20,028 nt of DNA from Eubacterium sp. (GTDB lineage Bacteria; Bacillota; Clostridia; Oscillospirales; Acutalibacteraceae), in assembly GCA_029050995.1 (NCBI GenBank), contig JAIDLO010000252.1, positions 1 to 20,028 of the forward strand, read 5' to 3'. A model generated the notes under the pieces. It saw only the letters and a program-made list of their open reading frames with translations. It searched no databases and was not told the DNA's origin. Positions 1-9,653 of the stretch are shown piece by piece; the stretch's first letter is position 1; each line of letters begins with the position of its first letter. Position numbers and translations under genes: made by a program.

Positions 1-64
1 ATTTTAGTATATATAAATTATATATATATTTCTATATAAATATCTCATTGTAACTAATTTGTAA

Positions 65-93
65 TTGACTTAAATTTCTCTATAATATATAAT
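65..93 (+). promoter_or_regulatory. Sigma-A promoter of the pyr operon
   Basis: TTGACT (65-70) and TATAAT (88-93) are separated by 17 bases. The start of transcription should fall near 100, leaving a leader of only about 25 nt before the pyrC ATG at 124. The DNA upstream (1-60) is almost pure A/T and could act as an UP element. No hairpin, PyrR-type attenuator or riboswitch fits between promoter and gene. The assignment rests on consensus match and position. Confidence 0.8.
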
Positions 94-123
94 ACTTTAA
101 AATGAGAAAGGTATGGGCTTAAA

Positions 124-1398
124 ATGGCATTGTTAATAAAAAATGCCCTTGTTTTCATGGGCGATAAATTTGAAAAGTCAGATGTTCTTATTAAAGATTC
201 CAAAATTGATAGCCTTGGCCCCTCCATTTCTGTTAATGGAGCAGATCGTGTTTTTGATTGTAAGGATAAGTATTTTTTAATTCCGGGTTTTGTTGATGTT
301 CATGTTCATCTTCGAGAGCCCGGTTTTTCTTATAAAGAAACGGTAAAATCTGGAACGATGGCTGCGGTTAAAGCAGGATATACTGCTGTTTGCCCAATGC
401 CGAATCTTAATCCTGCGCCGGATTCGGTTGAGAATCTTAAGGTGCAGAAGGATATTATTGAAAAGGATGCTGTCATAGATGTTTTCCCGTTTGCAACCAT
501 AACAAAGGGCAGAAAAGGTACAGGCGAATGTGTTGATTTTGAATCGCTTAAAAACGAAGCAATCGGCTTTTCTGATGACGGAACAGGTGTGCAGACGGAA
601 GAGCTTATGGAACAGGCTATGACGGAATGTGCAAAGCTAGGCTCGGTTATATCGGCGCATTGCGAGGTTAACGATTTGCTGAACGGCGGTTATATCCACG
701 ACGGCGAATATTGCAGAGCGCATAACCATAAAGGCATATGCAGTGAAAGCGAATGGGCGCAGATTGAAAGAGATTGCCGCCTTGCTGAAAAAACAGGCTG
801 TCAGTATCATGTCTGCCATATTTCAACAAAGGAAAGCGTTGATATTATCCGAAAGGCAAAGGCAAGGGGCGTTCGTGTAACCTGCGAAACAGGTCCGCAT
901 TATTTAACAATGTGTGATAAGGACTTGCAGGAGGACGGCAGATTTAAAATGAATCCGCCGCTTCGGGCAGAAGAGGATATGAAAGCACTGCTCGAGGGCG
1001 TTCTGGACGGCACAATAGATGTTATCGCAACAGACCATGCACCGCATAGTGCAGAAGAAAAAGCAAAGGGTCTTGCAAAAAGTGCAATGGGTGTTGTCGG
1101 ACTTGAAACCGCTTTTGCAGTCCTTTATACAAAGCTTGTTAAAACAGGTATAATTTCTCTTGAAAAGCTTGTTCAGATGATGTCTGTTAAGCCGAGAGAG
1201 ATATTCAATATAAACGGCGGCGCAATCAAAGAGGGCGAAACAGCCGATTTGTGTCTGCTTGATTTAGAAAGCGAATGGGTTGTAAATCCTGATGAATTTG
1301 TTTCAATGGGTAAGGCAACGCCGTTTGAAAATTGGAAATTACAGGGTAAAAACCTTTTAACTATATTGAGAGGAGAAATTGTTTATGAAGCCATTTAA
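124..1398 (+). CDS. pyrC: Dihydroorotase, class I (PyrC)
   Basis: Catalyses the reversible cyclisation of N-carbamoyl-aspartate to dihydroorotate, the third step of UMP synthesis, in the cytoplasm. The 424 residues match the usual length of class I enzymes. The amidohydrolase metal site is complete: H60 and H62 in DVHVHLREPGF, D151 in FSDDGTG, H179 in SAHCEV, H232 in VCHIST, and catalytic D304 in ATDHAPH. The ATG at 124 is preceded by GAGAAAGG (104-111), at a rather long spacing of 12. Another ATG at 114 opens only a seven-codon frame. It is the first gene of the operon, and its 3' end overlaps the Shine-Dalgarno site and start of carA, so the two are probably translationally coupled. Confidence 0.96.
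   Translation: MALLIKNALVFMGDKFEKSDVLIKDSKIDSLGPSISVNGADRVFDCKDKYFLIPGFVDVHVHLREPGFSYKETVKSGTMAAVKAGYTAVCPMPNLNPAPDSVENLKVQKDIIEKDAVIDVFPFATITKGRKGTGECVDFESLKNEAIGFSDDGTGVQTEELMEQAMTECAKLGSVISAHCEVNDLLNGGYIHDGEYCRAHNHKGICSESEWAQIERDCRLAEKTGCQYHVCHISTKESVDIIRKAKARGVRVTCETGPHYLTMCDKDLQEDGRFKMNPPLRAEEDMKALLEGVLDGTIDVIATDHAPHSAEEKAKGLAKSAMGVVGLETAFAVLYTKLVKTGIISLEKLVQMMSVKPREIFNINGGAIKEGETADLCLLDLESEWVVNPDEFVSMGKATPFENWKLQGKNLLTILRGEIVYEAI
1371..1375 (+). promoter_or_regulatory. Ribosome binding site that decides the carA start
   Basis: AGGAG at 1371-1375 lies inside the end of pyrC. It is 9 nt from the ATG at 1385 but only 3 nt from an in-frame TTG at 1379, so the ATG at 1385 is the better start. 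Confidence 0.75.
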
Positions 1399-2473
1399 CA
1401 AAAAAATCGTTCTTGAAAACGGCAGTGAGTTTTACGGCTATGCCTTTGGTGCAGATAAAGAGGCTGTTAACGAGCTTGTTTTTAATACTTCAATGGTAGG
1501 TTATCAGGAAATTATTTCCGATCCGTCCTATACCGATCAGATGGTGTGTATGACCTATCCGCTTATCGGAAACTATGGTATGACGGATGAGGATTATGAA
1601 ACAAGAGTTCCTACAATGGGTGGTCTTATCGTTAGGGAATATAATGATCTTCCGTCAAACTTCCGCTATACAAAAACACTTTCCGAGGTGCTTGATGAAT
1701 ATGGCATTCCGGGTATCAGCGGTGTGGATACAAGAAAGATTACAAGAATTATCCGTGATGAGGGAAGCCAGAAGGTGCTGATTACTGATGCTTCAACGCC
1801 GTATGAGGAAGCCTTGAAGAAGGTTAGGGAATATGTTATTCCAACAGATATGGTTAGCAGAGTAAGCTGTAAAAAGCGTTGGTATTCAAGAACCCCGAAT
1901 CATAAATACGATGTTGTTGCAATAGACTGCGGTATTAAGCTTAATATCGTAAGAAAGCTCAACGAAAAGGGCTGTAATGTAACGGTTGTTCCTTATAACA
2001 CTACGGCAGAAGAAATCTTAAATATGAATCCGGATGGTCTTTTCCTTTCAAATGGTCCGGGTAACCCTGAGGATGTTCAGCCGGTTATCGAGGTTGTTAA
2101 GGCACTCAAAGGCAAGCTTCCGATCTTTGGTATCTGCCTTGGTCATCAGATGATTTCTCTTGCGCTTGGTGCAAAAACCTTTAAAATGAAATTCGGCCAC
2201 AGAGGCGGTAACCATCCTGTTATGAATATGGAAACAGGAAAAATTGAAATTACCTCACAAAACCATTCCTATGCTGTTGATGCAAATTCTCTTGCAGGTA
2301 CAGAGCTTACTTTAACACATAAGAACCTGCTGGATGATACGGCAGAGGGTGTTGAAAGTGCAGGAAATAAACTTTTCTCTGTTCAGTATCATCCTGAAAG
2401 TGCACCGGGCCCGCAGGACAGTGCATATCTTTTTGATAAATTTATCTCATTAATGGAAAAGGAGGCTGAGTAA
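1385..2473 (+). CDS. carA: Carbamoyl-phosphate synthase small (glutaminase) subunit, pyr copy
   Basis: Hydrolyses glutamine and passes ammonia to the large subunit CarB for carbamoyl phosphate synthesis. With the start at 1385 it is 362 residues, normal for CarA. The N-terminal half is the CPSase small-chain domain (ENGSEFYGYAFGA, then NTSMVGYQEIISDPSY). The C-terminal half is a class I glutamine amidotransferase with the nucleophile C251 in FGICLGHQ and the His/Glu pair H336 and E338 in QYHPES. It overlaps the end of pyrC by 14 nt and is followed one base later by carB. A second, divergent carA is at the far end of the window on the other strand. Confidence 0.96.
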   Translation: MKPFNKKIVLENGSEFYGYAFGADKEAVNELVFNTSMVGYQEIISDPSYTDQMVCMTYPLIGNYGMTDEDYETRVPTMGGLIVREYNDLPSNFRYTKTLSEVLDEYGIPGISGVDTRKITRIIRDEGSQKVLITDASTPYEEALKKVREYVIPTDMVSRVSCKKRWYSRTPNHKYDVVAIDCGIKLNIVRKLNEKGCNVTVVPYNTTAEEILNMNPDGLFLSNGPGNPEDVQPVIEVVKALKGKLPIFGICLGHQMISLALGAKTFKMKFGHRGGNHPVMNMETGKIEITSQNHSYAVDANSLAGTELTLTHKNLLDDTAEGVESAGNKLFSVQYHPESAPGPQDSAYLFDKFISLMEKEAE

Positions 2474-2474
2474 T

Positions 2475-5400
2475 ATGCCAAAGCGTACAGATATTCATAA
2501 AATATTAGTTATCGGTTCAGGTCCTATTGTTATCGGACAGGCTGCTGAATTTGACTATTCAGGTACTCAGGCTTGCCTTTCTCTTCGTGAAGAGGGTTAT
2601 GAGGTTGTTCTGATCAACTCAAACCCTGCAACGATTATGACAGATACGGATATAGCAGATAAGGTTTATATGGAGCCTTTGAATCTTGAATATGTTGCAA
2701 GAATTATCCGCCATGAGCGTCCTGATGCAATTCTTCCGTCACTCGGCGGACAAACGGGTCTTAACCTTGCAGTTCAGCTTGCAAAAAAGGGAATTCTTGA
2801 AGAATGTGATGTTGAAATTCTCGGAACACGCTTTGAAGCAATCGAGCGTGCAGAGGACAGAGAGCTTTTCAAGGACTTGTGCGAAAAGCTCGGCGAGCCT
2901 GTTCTTCCGTCCGATATCTGCAACACGCTTGAAGAAGGCCTTGCAATCGCAGAAAAAATCGGCTATCCTGTTGTTCTTCGTCCTGCATTTACCCTTGGCG
3001 GTACAGGCGGCGGCTTTGCTGATAATGAAGAGGAATGCCGTTTAATGCTTAAAAATGCGCTTGCATTATCTCCTGTTCATCAGGTGCTTGTTGAAAAGAG
3101 CATTAAGGGCTATAAGGAAATAGAATACGAAGTAATGCGTGATGCAAATGATACGGCAATCACAATCTGTAATATGGAAAATATCGATCCTGTTGGTATC
3201 CATACGGGCGACTCTATCGTTGTATGTCCGTCACAGACACTTACGAATAAAGAATATCATATGCTCCGTGATTCAGCTTTAAGAATTATCCGTGAGCTGA
3301 ATATAGAAGGCGGCTGTAATGTTCAGTTTGCGCTTGATCCGCATTCCTTCCAGTATTATCTTATTGAGGTAAATCCTCGTGTATCGCGTTCATCCGCTCT
3401 TGCTTCAAAGGCATCCGGCTATCCGATTGCACGCGTTTCAGCTAAAATTGCAGTTGGTATGCATCTTGATGAAATTCAGATTGCAAACACACCTGCATCC
3501 TTTGAGCCTACGCTTGACTATGTTGTTTCAAAGATTGCCCGTTTCCCGTTTGATAAATTTGCAGATGCAAACAACAGCCTGAATACACAGATGAAGGCAA
3601 CGGGCGAGGTTATGGCAATCGGCAGAACAGTTGAGGAAAGCCTTTTAAAAGCTGTTCGTTCTCTTGAAACAGGCGTATGCCACCTCTATTTAAAGAAATT
3701 TGATGATTACTCAGTTGATGAGCTTCTTGATTATATCAAAATTGGTACAGACGACAGGCTTTATGCAATCGCTCAGCTCATCCGTCTGAATGTTGATTTA
3801 AACAGAATTTATAACGCAACAAAGATTGATATGTTCTTTATTGAGAAATTCAAGAATATTGTTGTTTTTGAAACTGTAATGAAAGAAAATCCAAAGAGCG
3901 TAGAAGTTCTTAAGGATGCTAAGAAAATGGGCGTATCTGATAAATTTATCGGTATGCTCTGGGATATGACAGAGGCAGAGGTTTTTGCACTTCGTAAAGA
4001 AAACAAAATCTTCCCTGTATATAAAATGATTGATACCTGCGCATCCGAGTTTGATTCCTATGTTCCGTATTTCTATTCAACCTATGAAGAGGAAAACGAA
4101 AGCATTGTTTCGGATAAAAAGAAAATCATTGTGCTTGGTTCCGGTCCGATCCGTATCGGTCAGGGTGTTGAATTTGACTATTCAACTGTTCACGCAATCT
4201 GGTCTATCCGTGATGCAGGCTATGAGGCAATTATTATCAATAATAACCCTGAAACTGTTTCAACAGATTACACAACCTCAGATAAGCTTTATTTTGAGCC
4301 GTTAACTGTTGAAGATGTTATGAATGTTATTGAGCTTGAAAATCCTTTGGGTATCGTTGTATCCCTTGGCGGACAGACGGCAATCAACCTTGCGCCTCCG
4401 CTTGATGCACTCGGCGTTCCGATTATCGGCACAGATGTTGCCGCAATTGATAAGGCTGAAAACAGAGATTCCTTTGAAAAGGTTATGACAGAGCTTGGCA
4501 TTCCGCAGCCAAAGGGACAGGCAGTAACAAAGATTGAAGACGGTGTAAAAGCAGCAGAACAAATCGGCTATCCTGTTCTCGTTCGTCCGTCCTTCGTTCT
4601 CGGCGGTAGAGCAATGCAGATTGTTGCAAGCGAGGAAAGCCTTCGCCATTATCTGCAGACTGCTGTTGAAATCAATACAGAACAGCCTGTACTTGTTGAT
4701 AAATACATTATGGGTAAAGAGCTTGAGGTAGATGCAATCTGCGACGGCGAGGATGTATTCATCCCCGGTATTATGGAGCATGTTGAAAGAACTGGTGTTC
4801 ACAGCGGTGACTCTATTTCAGTTTATCCAACCTTTGATGTTTCCCAGGATGTTAAGGATAAAATTATTGATTATACTGTTAAGCTCGGTAAAGCAATCGG
4901 CATTGTCGGTCTTTATAATATTCAGTTCATTGCCGATTCAAATGATGATGTTTTCGTAATTGAGGTTAACCCTCGTTCATCAAGAACTGTTCCGTTCCTT
5001 TCAAAGGCTACCTCCGTTCCTATGGCACATATTGCAACGCAGGTTATTCTCGGTCACAGCCTTAAGGAGCAGGGCATAACAGAGGTTTATCCTGCTGAAA
5101 AGAAACGCTGGTATGTTAAAGCGCCTGCATTCTCCTTCTCTAAGTTAAAGGGTATGGATACTTATCTTTCCCCTGAAATGAAATCAACAGGCGAAGCAAT
5201 CGGCTATGATAAATCTCTCAACAGAGCGCTTTATAAAGCTATTCAGGCAAGCGGTCTTAATGTATCAAATTATGGCACAGTGCTTGTTACAATCGCTGAT
5301 ATGGACAAGCCTACTGCGCTTCCGCTGATCAGACGCTTTTATGAGCTCGGCTTCAATATTGAAGCAACAGAGGGAACAGCAAGATTCCTGAAAGAGCACG

Positions 5401-5663
5401 GCATCAGAACAAGAATCCGTGCGAAGTTAACAAGTGACGGCAGTGATGAAATTCTGTTGGCTCTTCGTAAAGGTCATATCGCTTATGTTATCAATACGAT
5501 TGATGTAAGTCATGGTGACAGCCATTCAGACGGCTCTGAAATCCGCCGTGCTGCTGTTGAAAATAATGTAACAATGTTTACCTCTCTTGATACAGTAAAG
5601 GTTCTTCTTGATGTTCTTGAGGAAATAACACTTGGTGTATCAACAATTAATGCAGAAGATTAA
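2475..5663 (+). CDS. carB: Carbamoyl-phosphate synthase large subunit, pyr copy
   Basis: Makes carbamoyl phosphate from bicarbonate, ammonia and two ATP. The 1062 residues are the usual CarB length. Two homologous halves are visible: each begins with a GSGPI(V/R)IGQ..EFDYS motif (near residues 14 and 558), followed by an ATP-grasp domain (FTLGGTGGG in the first, FVLGGRAM in the second) with EVNPR(V/S)SRS/T metal-site motifs. The C-terminal MGS-like allosteric domain (about 930-1062) ends with SEIRRAAVENN and FTSLDT. GGAGG at 2460-2464 lies at the end of carA, one base before the ATG. Its place in the pyr operon implies that it supplies the pyrimidine pool. UMP inhibition is usual in the family but cannot be read here. 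Confidence 0.97.
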   Translation: MPKRTDIHKILVIGSGPIVIGQAAEFDYSGTQACLSLREEGYEVVLINSNPATIMTDTDIADKVYMEPLNLEYVARIIRHERPDAILPSLGGQTGLNLAVQLAKKGILEECDVEILGTRFEAIERAEDRELFKDLCEKLGEPVLPSDICNTLEEGLAIAEKIGYPVVLRPAFTLGGTGGGFADNEEECRLMLKNALALSPVHQVLVEKSIKGYKEIEYEVMRDANDTAITICNMENIDPVGIHTGDSIVVCPSQTLTNKEYHMLRDSALRIIRELNIEGGCNVQFALDPHSFQYYLIEVNPRVSRSSALASKASGYPIARVSAKIAVGMHLDEIQIANTPASFEPTLDYVVSKIARFPFDKFADANNSLNTQMKATGEVMAIGRTVEESLLKAVRSLETGVCHLYLKKFDDYSVDELLDYIKIGTDDRLYAIAQLIRLNVDLNRIYNATKIDMFFIEKFKNIVVFETVMKENPKSVEVLKDAKKMGVSDKFIGMLWDMTEAEVFALRKENKIFPVYKMIDTCASEFDSYVPYFYSTYEEENESIVSDKKKIIVLGSGPIRIGQGVEFDYSTVHAIWSIRDAGYEAIIINNNPETVSTDYTTSDKLYFEPLTVEDVMNVIELENPLGIVVSLGGQTAINLAPPLDALGVPIIGTDVAAIDKAENRDSFEKVMTELGIPQPKGQAVTKIEDGVKAAEQIGYPVLVRPSFVLGGRAMQIVASEESLRHYLQTAVEINTEQPVLVDKYIMGKELEVDAICDGEDVFIPGIMEHVERTGVHSGDSISVYPTFDVSQDVKDKIIDYTVKLGKAIGIVGLYNIQFIADSNDDVFVIEVNPRSSRTVPFLSKATSVPMAHIATQVILGHSLKEQGITEVYPAEKKRWYVKAPAFSFSKLKGMDTYLSPEMKSTGEAIGYDKSLNRALYKAIQASGLNVSNYGTVLVTIADMDKPTALPLIRRFYELGFNIEATEGTARFLKEHGIRTRIRAKLTSDGSDEILLALRKGHIAYVINTIDVSHGDSHSDGSEIRRAAVENNVTMFTSLDTVKVLLDVLEEITLGVSTINAED

Positions 5664-5676
5664 TTCGGAGATATTT

Positions 5677-6405
5677 ATGTATAAACAAGATATTTACAAA
5701 ATCATTGAAAATAAGGCGTTAACGAAAGATGTTTATAAAATGATTCTTGAGGGAGATACGCAGTATATTACCGCTCCCGGTCAGTTTATCAATCTGAAGT
5801 TAGAGGGGAAATTCCTTCGCCGTCCTATTTCGGTTTGTGATTATGATGATAAAACAATAACAATTATTTATAAGGTTGTCGGCGAGGGAACAGAGCAGAT
5901 GTCCCTTATGCAGGCAGGCGAGGAAATAGATTGCTTAACAGGTCTTGGAAACGGCTATGATATAAGCAAGTCAAAAGCACCGCTCGTTATCGGCGGCGGT
6001 GTCGGCGTACCGCCTATGTACAATTTAACAAAGTGCCTTGTTGCCGACGGACAGAAGCCGACAGTTATTCTCGGCTTCAATACAAAGGCTGAAATCTTCT
6101 ATGAGGAAGAATTCAAAGCTCTTGGGGTTGATACTATCATAACAACAGCAGACGGCTCATACGGTGTTCAGGGCTTTGTAACGGACGCTCTGCCTGCTGA
6201 TTATGATTATTTCTACACCTGCGGTCCTATGCCTATGTTCAAAGCAATCGAAAATACAGTGAAAACCTCAGGTCAATACAGCTTTGAGGAAAGAATGGGC
6301 TGCGGCTTCGGTGCTTGTATGGGATGCTCCTGCAAAACAAAATACGGCTACAAGCGTATTTGTAAGGACGGTCCTGTTCTTGAAAGGGAGGAGATTGTAT
6401 GGTAG
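5677..6405 (+). CDS. pyrK: Dihydroorotate dehydrogenase electron-transfer subunit (PyrK)
   Basis: FAD and [2Fe-2S] protein that moves electrons from dihydroorotate, oxidised by PyrD, to NAD+. The start is set at ATG 5677, because CGGAG (5666-5670) is 6 nt upstream; an earlier in-frame start at 5632 lies within carB and has no site. This gives 242 residues. The flavin motif RRPISVC is at 49-54, the nucleotide-binding GGGVGVPPMY at 106-115, and TCGPMPMF at 181-188. The C-terminal iron-sulphur ligands are C209, C214, C217 and C229 (CX4CX2CX11C). Its end overlaps pyrD by 7 nt, fitting a two-gene heterotetrameric enzyme. Confidence 0.95.
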   Translation: MYKQDIYKIIENKALTKDVYKMILEGDTQYITAPGQFINLKLEGKFLRRPISVCDYDDKTITIIYKVVGEGTEQMSLMQAGEEIDCLTGLGNGYDISKSKAPLVIGGGVGVPPMYNLTKCLVADGQKPTVILGFNTKAEIFYEEEFKALGVDTIITTADGSYGVQGFVTDALPADYDYFYTCGPMPMFKAIENTVKTSGQYSFEERMGCGFGACMGCSCKTKYGYKRICKDGPVLEREEIVW

Positions 6406-7310
6406 ATTTATCGGTAAACCTCTGCGGTATGGAAATGGATAATCCTGTTGTTCCTGCAAGCGGAACCTTCGGCTTCGGCAAGGAATTCAAGGATTTTTAC
6501 GATATCAATATTCTCGGCTCTTTCTCGTTCAAGGGTACAACAAAGGATGCCCGCTTCGGTAATCCAACACCGCGTATTGCTGAATGTGAGCAGGGAATGA
6601 TAAACGCTGTCGGCCTCCAAAACCCCGGTGTTCATCATGTTATAGAGCATGAGCTGCCGGAAATGAAAGCATATTTCAATAAAAAGGTTATCGCCAATGT
6701 AAGCGGCTTTTCTGTTGAGGACTATGCTTATACCTGCCAGCTTCTTGATAAGGAAGAACAGGTTGGTATTTTAGAGGTCAATATAAGCTGCCCGAATGTT
6801 CACGGCGGCGGTATGAGCTTCGGCACGCAGCCGGAATGTGCAGCCGAGGTAACAAGAGCAGTTAAGGCAGTAACAACAAAGCCTGTTATTATAAAGCTTT
6901 CTCCGAATGTAACGGATATTGTTGCAATCGCCAAGGCTTGCGAAGAAGCAGGCGCAGACGGTATCTGTCTTATCAATACAATGCTTGGTATGCGAATAGA
7001 TATGAAACGCAGAATCCCTGTTATTGCAAATAAAATGGGCGGCTTCAGCGGAAATGCAATTTTCCCTGTTGCAGTAAGAATGGTTTATCAGGTTGCAAAA
7101 GCCTGCAATATTCCTGTTATGGGATGCGGCGGTGTTTCATCTGCCAAGGATGTTATTGAAATGATGATGGCAGGTGCAACAGCTGTTCAGGTTGGTGCGG
7201 CAAATCTTGTTGATCCGTATATCTGCAAAACAATTATAGAAGAATTACCGAGTGAATGTGAAAAGCTTGGTATAAATAAATTAAGTGATATTATAGGAGT
7301 GGTTGATTAA
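6399..7310 (+). CDS. pyrD: Dihydroorotate dehydrogenase B, catalytic subunit (class 1B)
   Basis: FMN enzyme that oxidises dihydroorotate to orotate; with PyrK it forms the NAD-dependent class 1B complex typical of anaerobic and Gram-positive bacteria. The 303 residues are the normal length. Visible are GNPTPR (54-59), NAVGLQNPG (69-77) in the substrate/FMN region, VNISCPNVHGGG with the catalytic base C131 (class 1 uses Cys, class 2 Ser), and phosphate-binding GCGGVS and GATAVQVG. GGGAGG sits just before the start, inside pyrK. The stop overlaps the start of pyrF by one base (TAATG). Confidence 0.96.
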   Translation: MVDLSVNLCGMEMDNPVVPASGTFGFGKEFKDFYDINILGSFSFKGTTKDARFGNPTPRIAECEQGMINAVGLQNPGVHHVIEHELPEMKAYFNKKVIANVSGFSVEDYAYTCQLLDKEEQVGILEVNISCPNVHGGGMSFGTQPECAAEVTRAVKAVTTKPVIIKLSPNVTDIVAIAKACEEAGADGICLINTMLGMRIDMKRRIPVIANKMGGFSGNAIFPVAVRMVYQVAKACNIPVMGCGGVSSAKDVIEMMMAGATAVQVGAANLVDPYICKTIIEELPSECEKLGINKLSDIIGVVD

Positions 7311-8008
7311 TGGGTAAGGATGTAATTGTTGCCTGCGATTTCAGCAGTGCGAAAGACACTTTTGATTTCCTCGATCAGTTTACAGAGGAAAAGCCTTTTG
7401 TAAAAATCGGTATGGAGCTTTATTATGCAGAGGGTCCGTCAATCGTTAAGGAAATCAAAAAAAGAGGTCATAAGATTTTCCTTGATTTAAAGCTTCACGA
7501 TATTCCGAATACAGTTAAAAAGGCTATGTCTGTTTTATCTTCTCTTGATGTGGATATGACAAATCTTCACGCAGCAGGCACAGTGGATATGATGAAAGCC
7601 GCTGTTGAGGGCTTAACAAAAGAGGACGGCACACGCCCGATTCTGATTGCTGTAACCCAGCTTACCTCAACAAGCGAGGAAAGAATGCAGAATGAGCTTC
7701 TTATCAACGCGTCAATCAATGATACAATTGTTAAGTATGCTGAAAATGCGAAAGCAGCAGGGCTTGACGGTGTTGTATGCTCTCCGCTTGAAGCAGGTAT
7801 GGTTAAGGATGCCTGCGGTAAGCAGTTTGTTACCGTAACACCGGGTGTGCGTTTTGCAGACGGCGAGGTAGGCGATCAGGTAAGAGTAACAACGCCTGAA
7901 AAAGCAAAGGAAATCGGCTCAGACTATATCGTAGTCGGCAGACCTGTAACGCAGGCAGCTGATCCTGTTGCAGCTTACAGAAGATGCGTTGAAGAATTTG
8001 TTGGTTAA
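7310..8008 (+). CDS. pyrF: Orotidine 5'-phosphate decarboxylase (type 1)
   Basis: Decarboxylates OMP to UMP, the last step of the pathway. It is a 232-residue TIM-barrel. D10 lies in VACDFSS, and the catalytic Asp/Lys network D59-x-K61-x-x-D64 lies in LDLKLHDIPNTV, the form of the shorter type 1 enzymes of Bacillus and E. coli. The C-terminal phosphate-binding strand IVVGRPVTQAADP is intact. The ATG shares a base with the pyrD stop, so coupled translation is likely. Confidence 0.95.
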   Translation: MGKDVIVACDFSSAKDTFDFLDQFTEEKPFVKIGMELYYAEGPSIVKEIKKRGHKIFLDLKLHDIPNTVKKAMSVLSSLDVDMTNLHAAGTVDMMKAAVEGLTKEDGTRPILIAVTQLTSTSEERMQNELLINASINDTIVKYAENAKAAGLDGVVCSPLEAGMVKDACGKQFVTVTPGVRFADGEVGDQVRVTTPEKAKEIGSDYIVVGRPVTQAADPVAAYRRCVEEFVG

Positions 8009-8033
8009 GATTTAACTTATAGGAGGATATACA

Positions 8034-8690
8034 ATGGAAAGCTATAAAAGAGAATTTATAAAATTTCTTGAAGATGCAGGCGTATTGAAATTCGGCGATT
8101 TTACAGCAAAAAGCGGAAGAAAAATCCCTTATTTCATCAACGCAGGCGATATCAAAACAGGCGAGCAGATTCAAAAGCTCGGCGAGTTTTATGCAAAAGC
8201 ATATTTTGAAAAGGTTGGCAATAAAAAGGCAGTTCTCTACGGCCCTGCATATAAGGGTATTCCGATTGCTGTTTCCGTTGCCGTTGCGCTTGCAAGAGAA
8301 GGTCTCGATGTTCCGTTCTTCTTCAACAGAAAAGAAGAAAAGGATCACGGCGAAGGCGGCGTTTTCGTTGGCTATAAGCCGCAGGCAGGCGAGGATATCG
8401 TTATCGTAGAGGATGTTGTAACAGCAGGAACTGCTATCAGAGAAAGTATGGCAATCCTTTCAAAGCTTGAGGGCACAAAGGTTGCCGCTACATTCGTTAT
8501 GGTAGACAGAAAAGAAAAAGGCCAGACAGATAAATCCGCAATCGCAGAGGTTGCTGATGAATACGGCTTCCCTGTATATTCCGTTGTTGATGTTTATGAT
8601 ATCATTGAATATCTTGAAGAGGACGAAGCAAACCGTGAAAATGTTGAGCGTATTAAGAAATATCTTGAAGTAAACGGTGCAAAGGCATAA
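8034..8690 (+). CDS. pyrE: Orotate phosphoribosyltransferase
   Basis: Joins orotate to PRPP to give OMP. It has 218 residues, normal for PyrE. The PRPP-binding signature IVEDVVTAGTA (124-134) is complete; a flexible catalytic loop (FNRKEEKDHGEGG, 97-109) carries the Lys/His residues expected there. The 25-nt gap after pyrF holds AGGAGG at 8021-8026, 7 nt before the ATG. Gene order pyrF-pyrE is a common pairing, since the two enzymes act in succession. Confidence 0.95.
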   Translation: MESYKREFIKFLEDAGVLKFGDFTAKSGRKIPYFINAGDIKTGEQIQKLGEFYAKAYFEKVGNKKAVLYGPAYKGIPIAVSVAVALAREGLDVPFFFNRKEEKDHGEGGVFVGYKPQAGEDIVIVEDVVTAGTAIRESMAILSKLEGTKVAATFVMVDRKEKGQTDKSAIAEVADEYGFPVYSVVDVYDIIEYLEEDEANRENVERIKKYLEVNGAKA

Positions 8691-8729
8691 ACCTATTAAA
8701 GATAAATCTTATTTGAAAGGACTATAAAA

Positions 8730-9653
8730 ATGCGTCATTTGTTAGACACAACAGATTTATCTGTAAAAGAAATAGATGATTTAATTGCACTTGCAATGGA
8801 TATTATTGCGAATAAGGATAAGTATTCATCAGTTTGCAACGGCAAAAAGCTTGCAACGCTTTTCTTTGAGCCAAGCACGCGTACAAGACTTTCCTTTGAA
8901 GCGGCAATGATGGAGCTTGGCGGAAATGTTCTCGGCTTTTCCGAGGCAGGAACATCAAGTGCGTCAAAGGGCGAAACAGTAGGGGATACAATCAAAATTG
9001 TTTCCTGCTATGCGGATATCATTGCAATGCGTCATCCGCTTGAGGGTGCGCCGAGAGTTGCAACCTATAAAACGGATGTTCCTGTTATCAATGCAGGCGA
9101 CGGCGGTCACAGTCATCCAACGCAGACCTTAACGGATTTGCTTACAATCTTCCGTGAAAAGGGCAGATTTGATAATTTAACAATCGGTCTTTGCGGAGAT
9201 TTAAAATTCGGCAGAACGGTTCATAGCCTTATAAAAGCAATGTGCCGTTACAGTAATATTAAATTTGTGCTGATTTCTCCGAAAGAGCTTTCTGTTCCGG
9301 ATTATATCAAAACAGATTATCTTGAAGAGCAGGGTATGGAATATATTGAAACAGAGGATATGGAAGCCGCTATGCCTTCCCTTGATATTCTTTATATGAC
9401 AAGAATTCAGCGTGAACGCTTCTTCTCTGAGGATGAATATTTAAAGCATAAGGATGCGTTTATTCTTGATGTGGATAAGCTTGAAAATGCAAAGGCTGAT
9501 TTAACGATTATGCATCCGCTTCCAAGAGTGAATGAGATTACAACGGCTGTTGATGAAGACCCAAGAGCAAAGTATTTTGAGCAGGCTTTAAACGGAAAAT
9601 ATATCCGTATGGCGCTCATTATAACGCTTCTGAAATGGGGAGGTGTGCTTTAA
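8730..9653 (+). CDS. pyrB: Aspartate carbamoyltransferase catalytic chain
   Basis: Transfers the carbamoyl group to aspartate, the committed step of pyrimidine synthesis. It has 307 residues. The carbamoyl-phosphate site FFEPSTRTRLSFE is at 45-57, ASKGET with the shared-site lysine K80 at 79-83, MRHPLEG with R101, HPTQTLTDL at 129-137, MTRIQRERF in the aspartate-binding region and HPLPRVNEI near the C terminus. A 39-nt gap separates it from pyrE, with GAAAGGA at 8715-8721. The pyrI start overlaps its stop, so catalytic and regulatory chains are made together. Confidence 0.96.
   Translation: MRHLLDTTDLSVKEIDDLIALAMDIIANKDKYSSVCNGKKLATLFFEPSTRTRLSFEAAMMELGGNVLGFSEAGTSSASKGETVGDTIKIVSCYADIIAMRHPLEGAPRVATYKTDVPVINAGDGGHSHPTQTLTDLLTIFREKGRFDNLTIGLCGDLKFGRTVHSLIKAMCRYSNIKFVLISPKELSVPDYIKTDYLEEQGMEYIETEDMEAAMPSLDILYMTRIQRERFFSEDEYLKHKDAFILDVDKLENAKADLTIMHPLPRVNEITTAVDEDPRAKYFEQALNGKYIRMALIITLLKWGGVL

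Noticed and set aside
1..60. Origin or special element in the A/T-rich start of the window.
   Set aside because: The stretch is short, simple TA-rich sequence with no DnaA-box pattern; it fits an intergenic region or promoter UP element.
114..137. A seven-codon frame (ATG at 114) overlapping the pyrC start, possibly a regulatory leader peptide.
   Set aside because: GAAAGG is only 2 nt from this ATG, too close for efficient initiation, and the peptide has no run of residues linked to pyrimidine control.
4302..4802. A 166-codon open frame on the - strand inside carB.
   Set aside because: It is antisense to highly conserved CarB motifs, has no ribosome site or recognisable domain, and is explained by the codon bias of the real gene.
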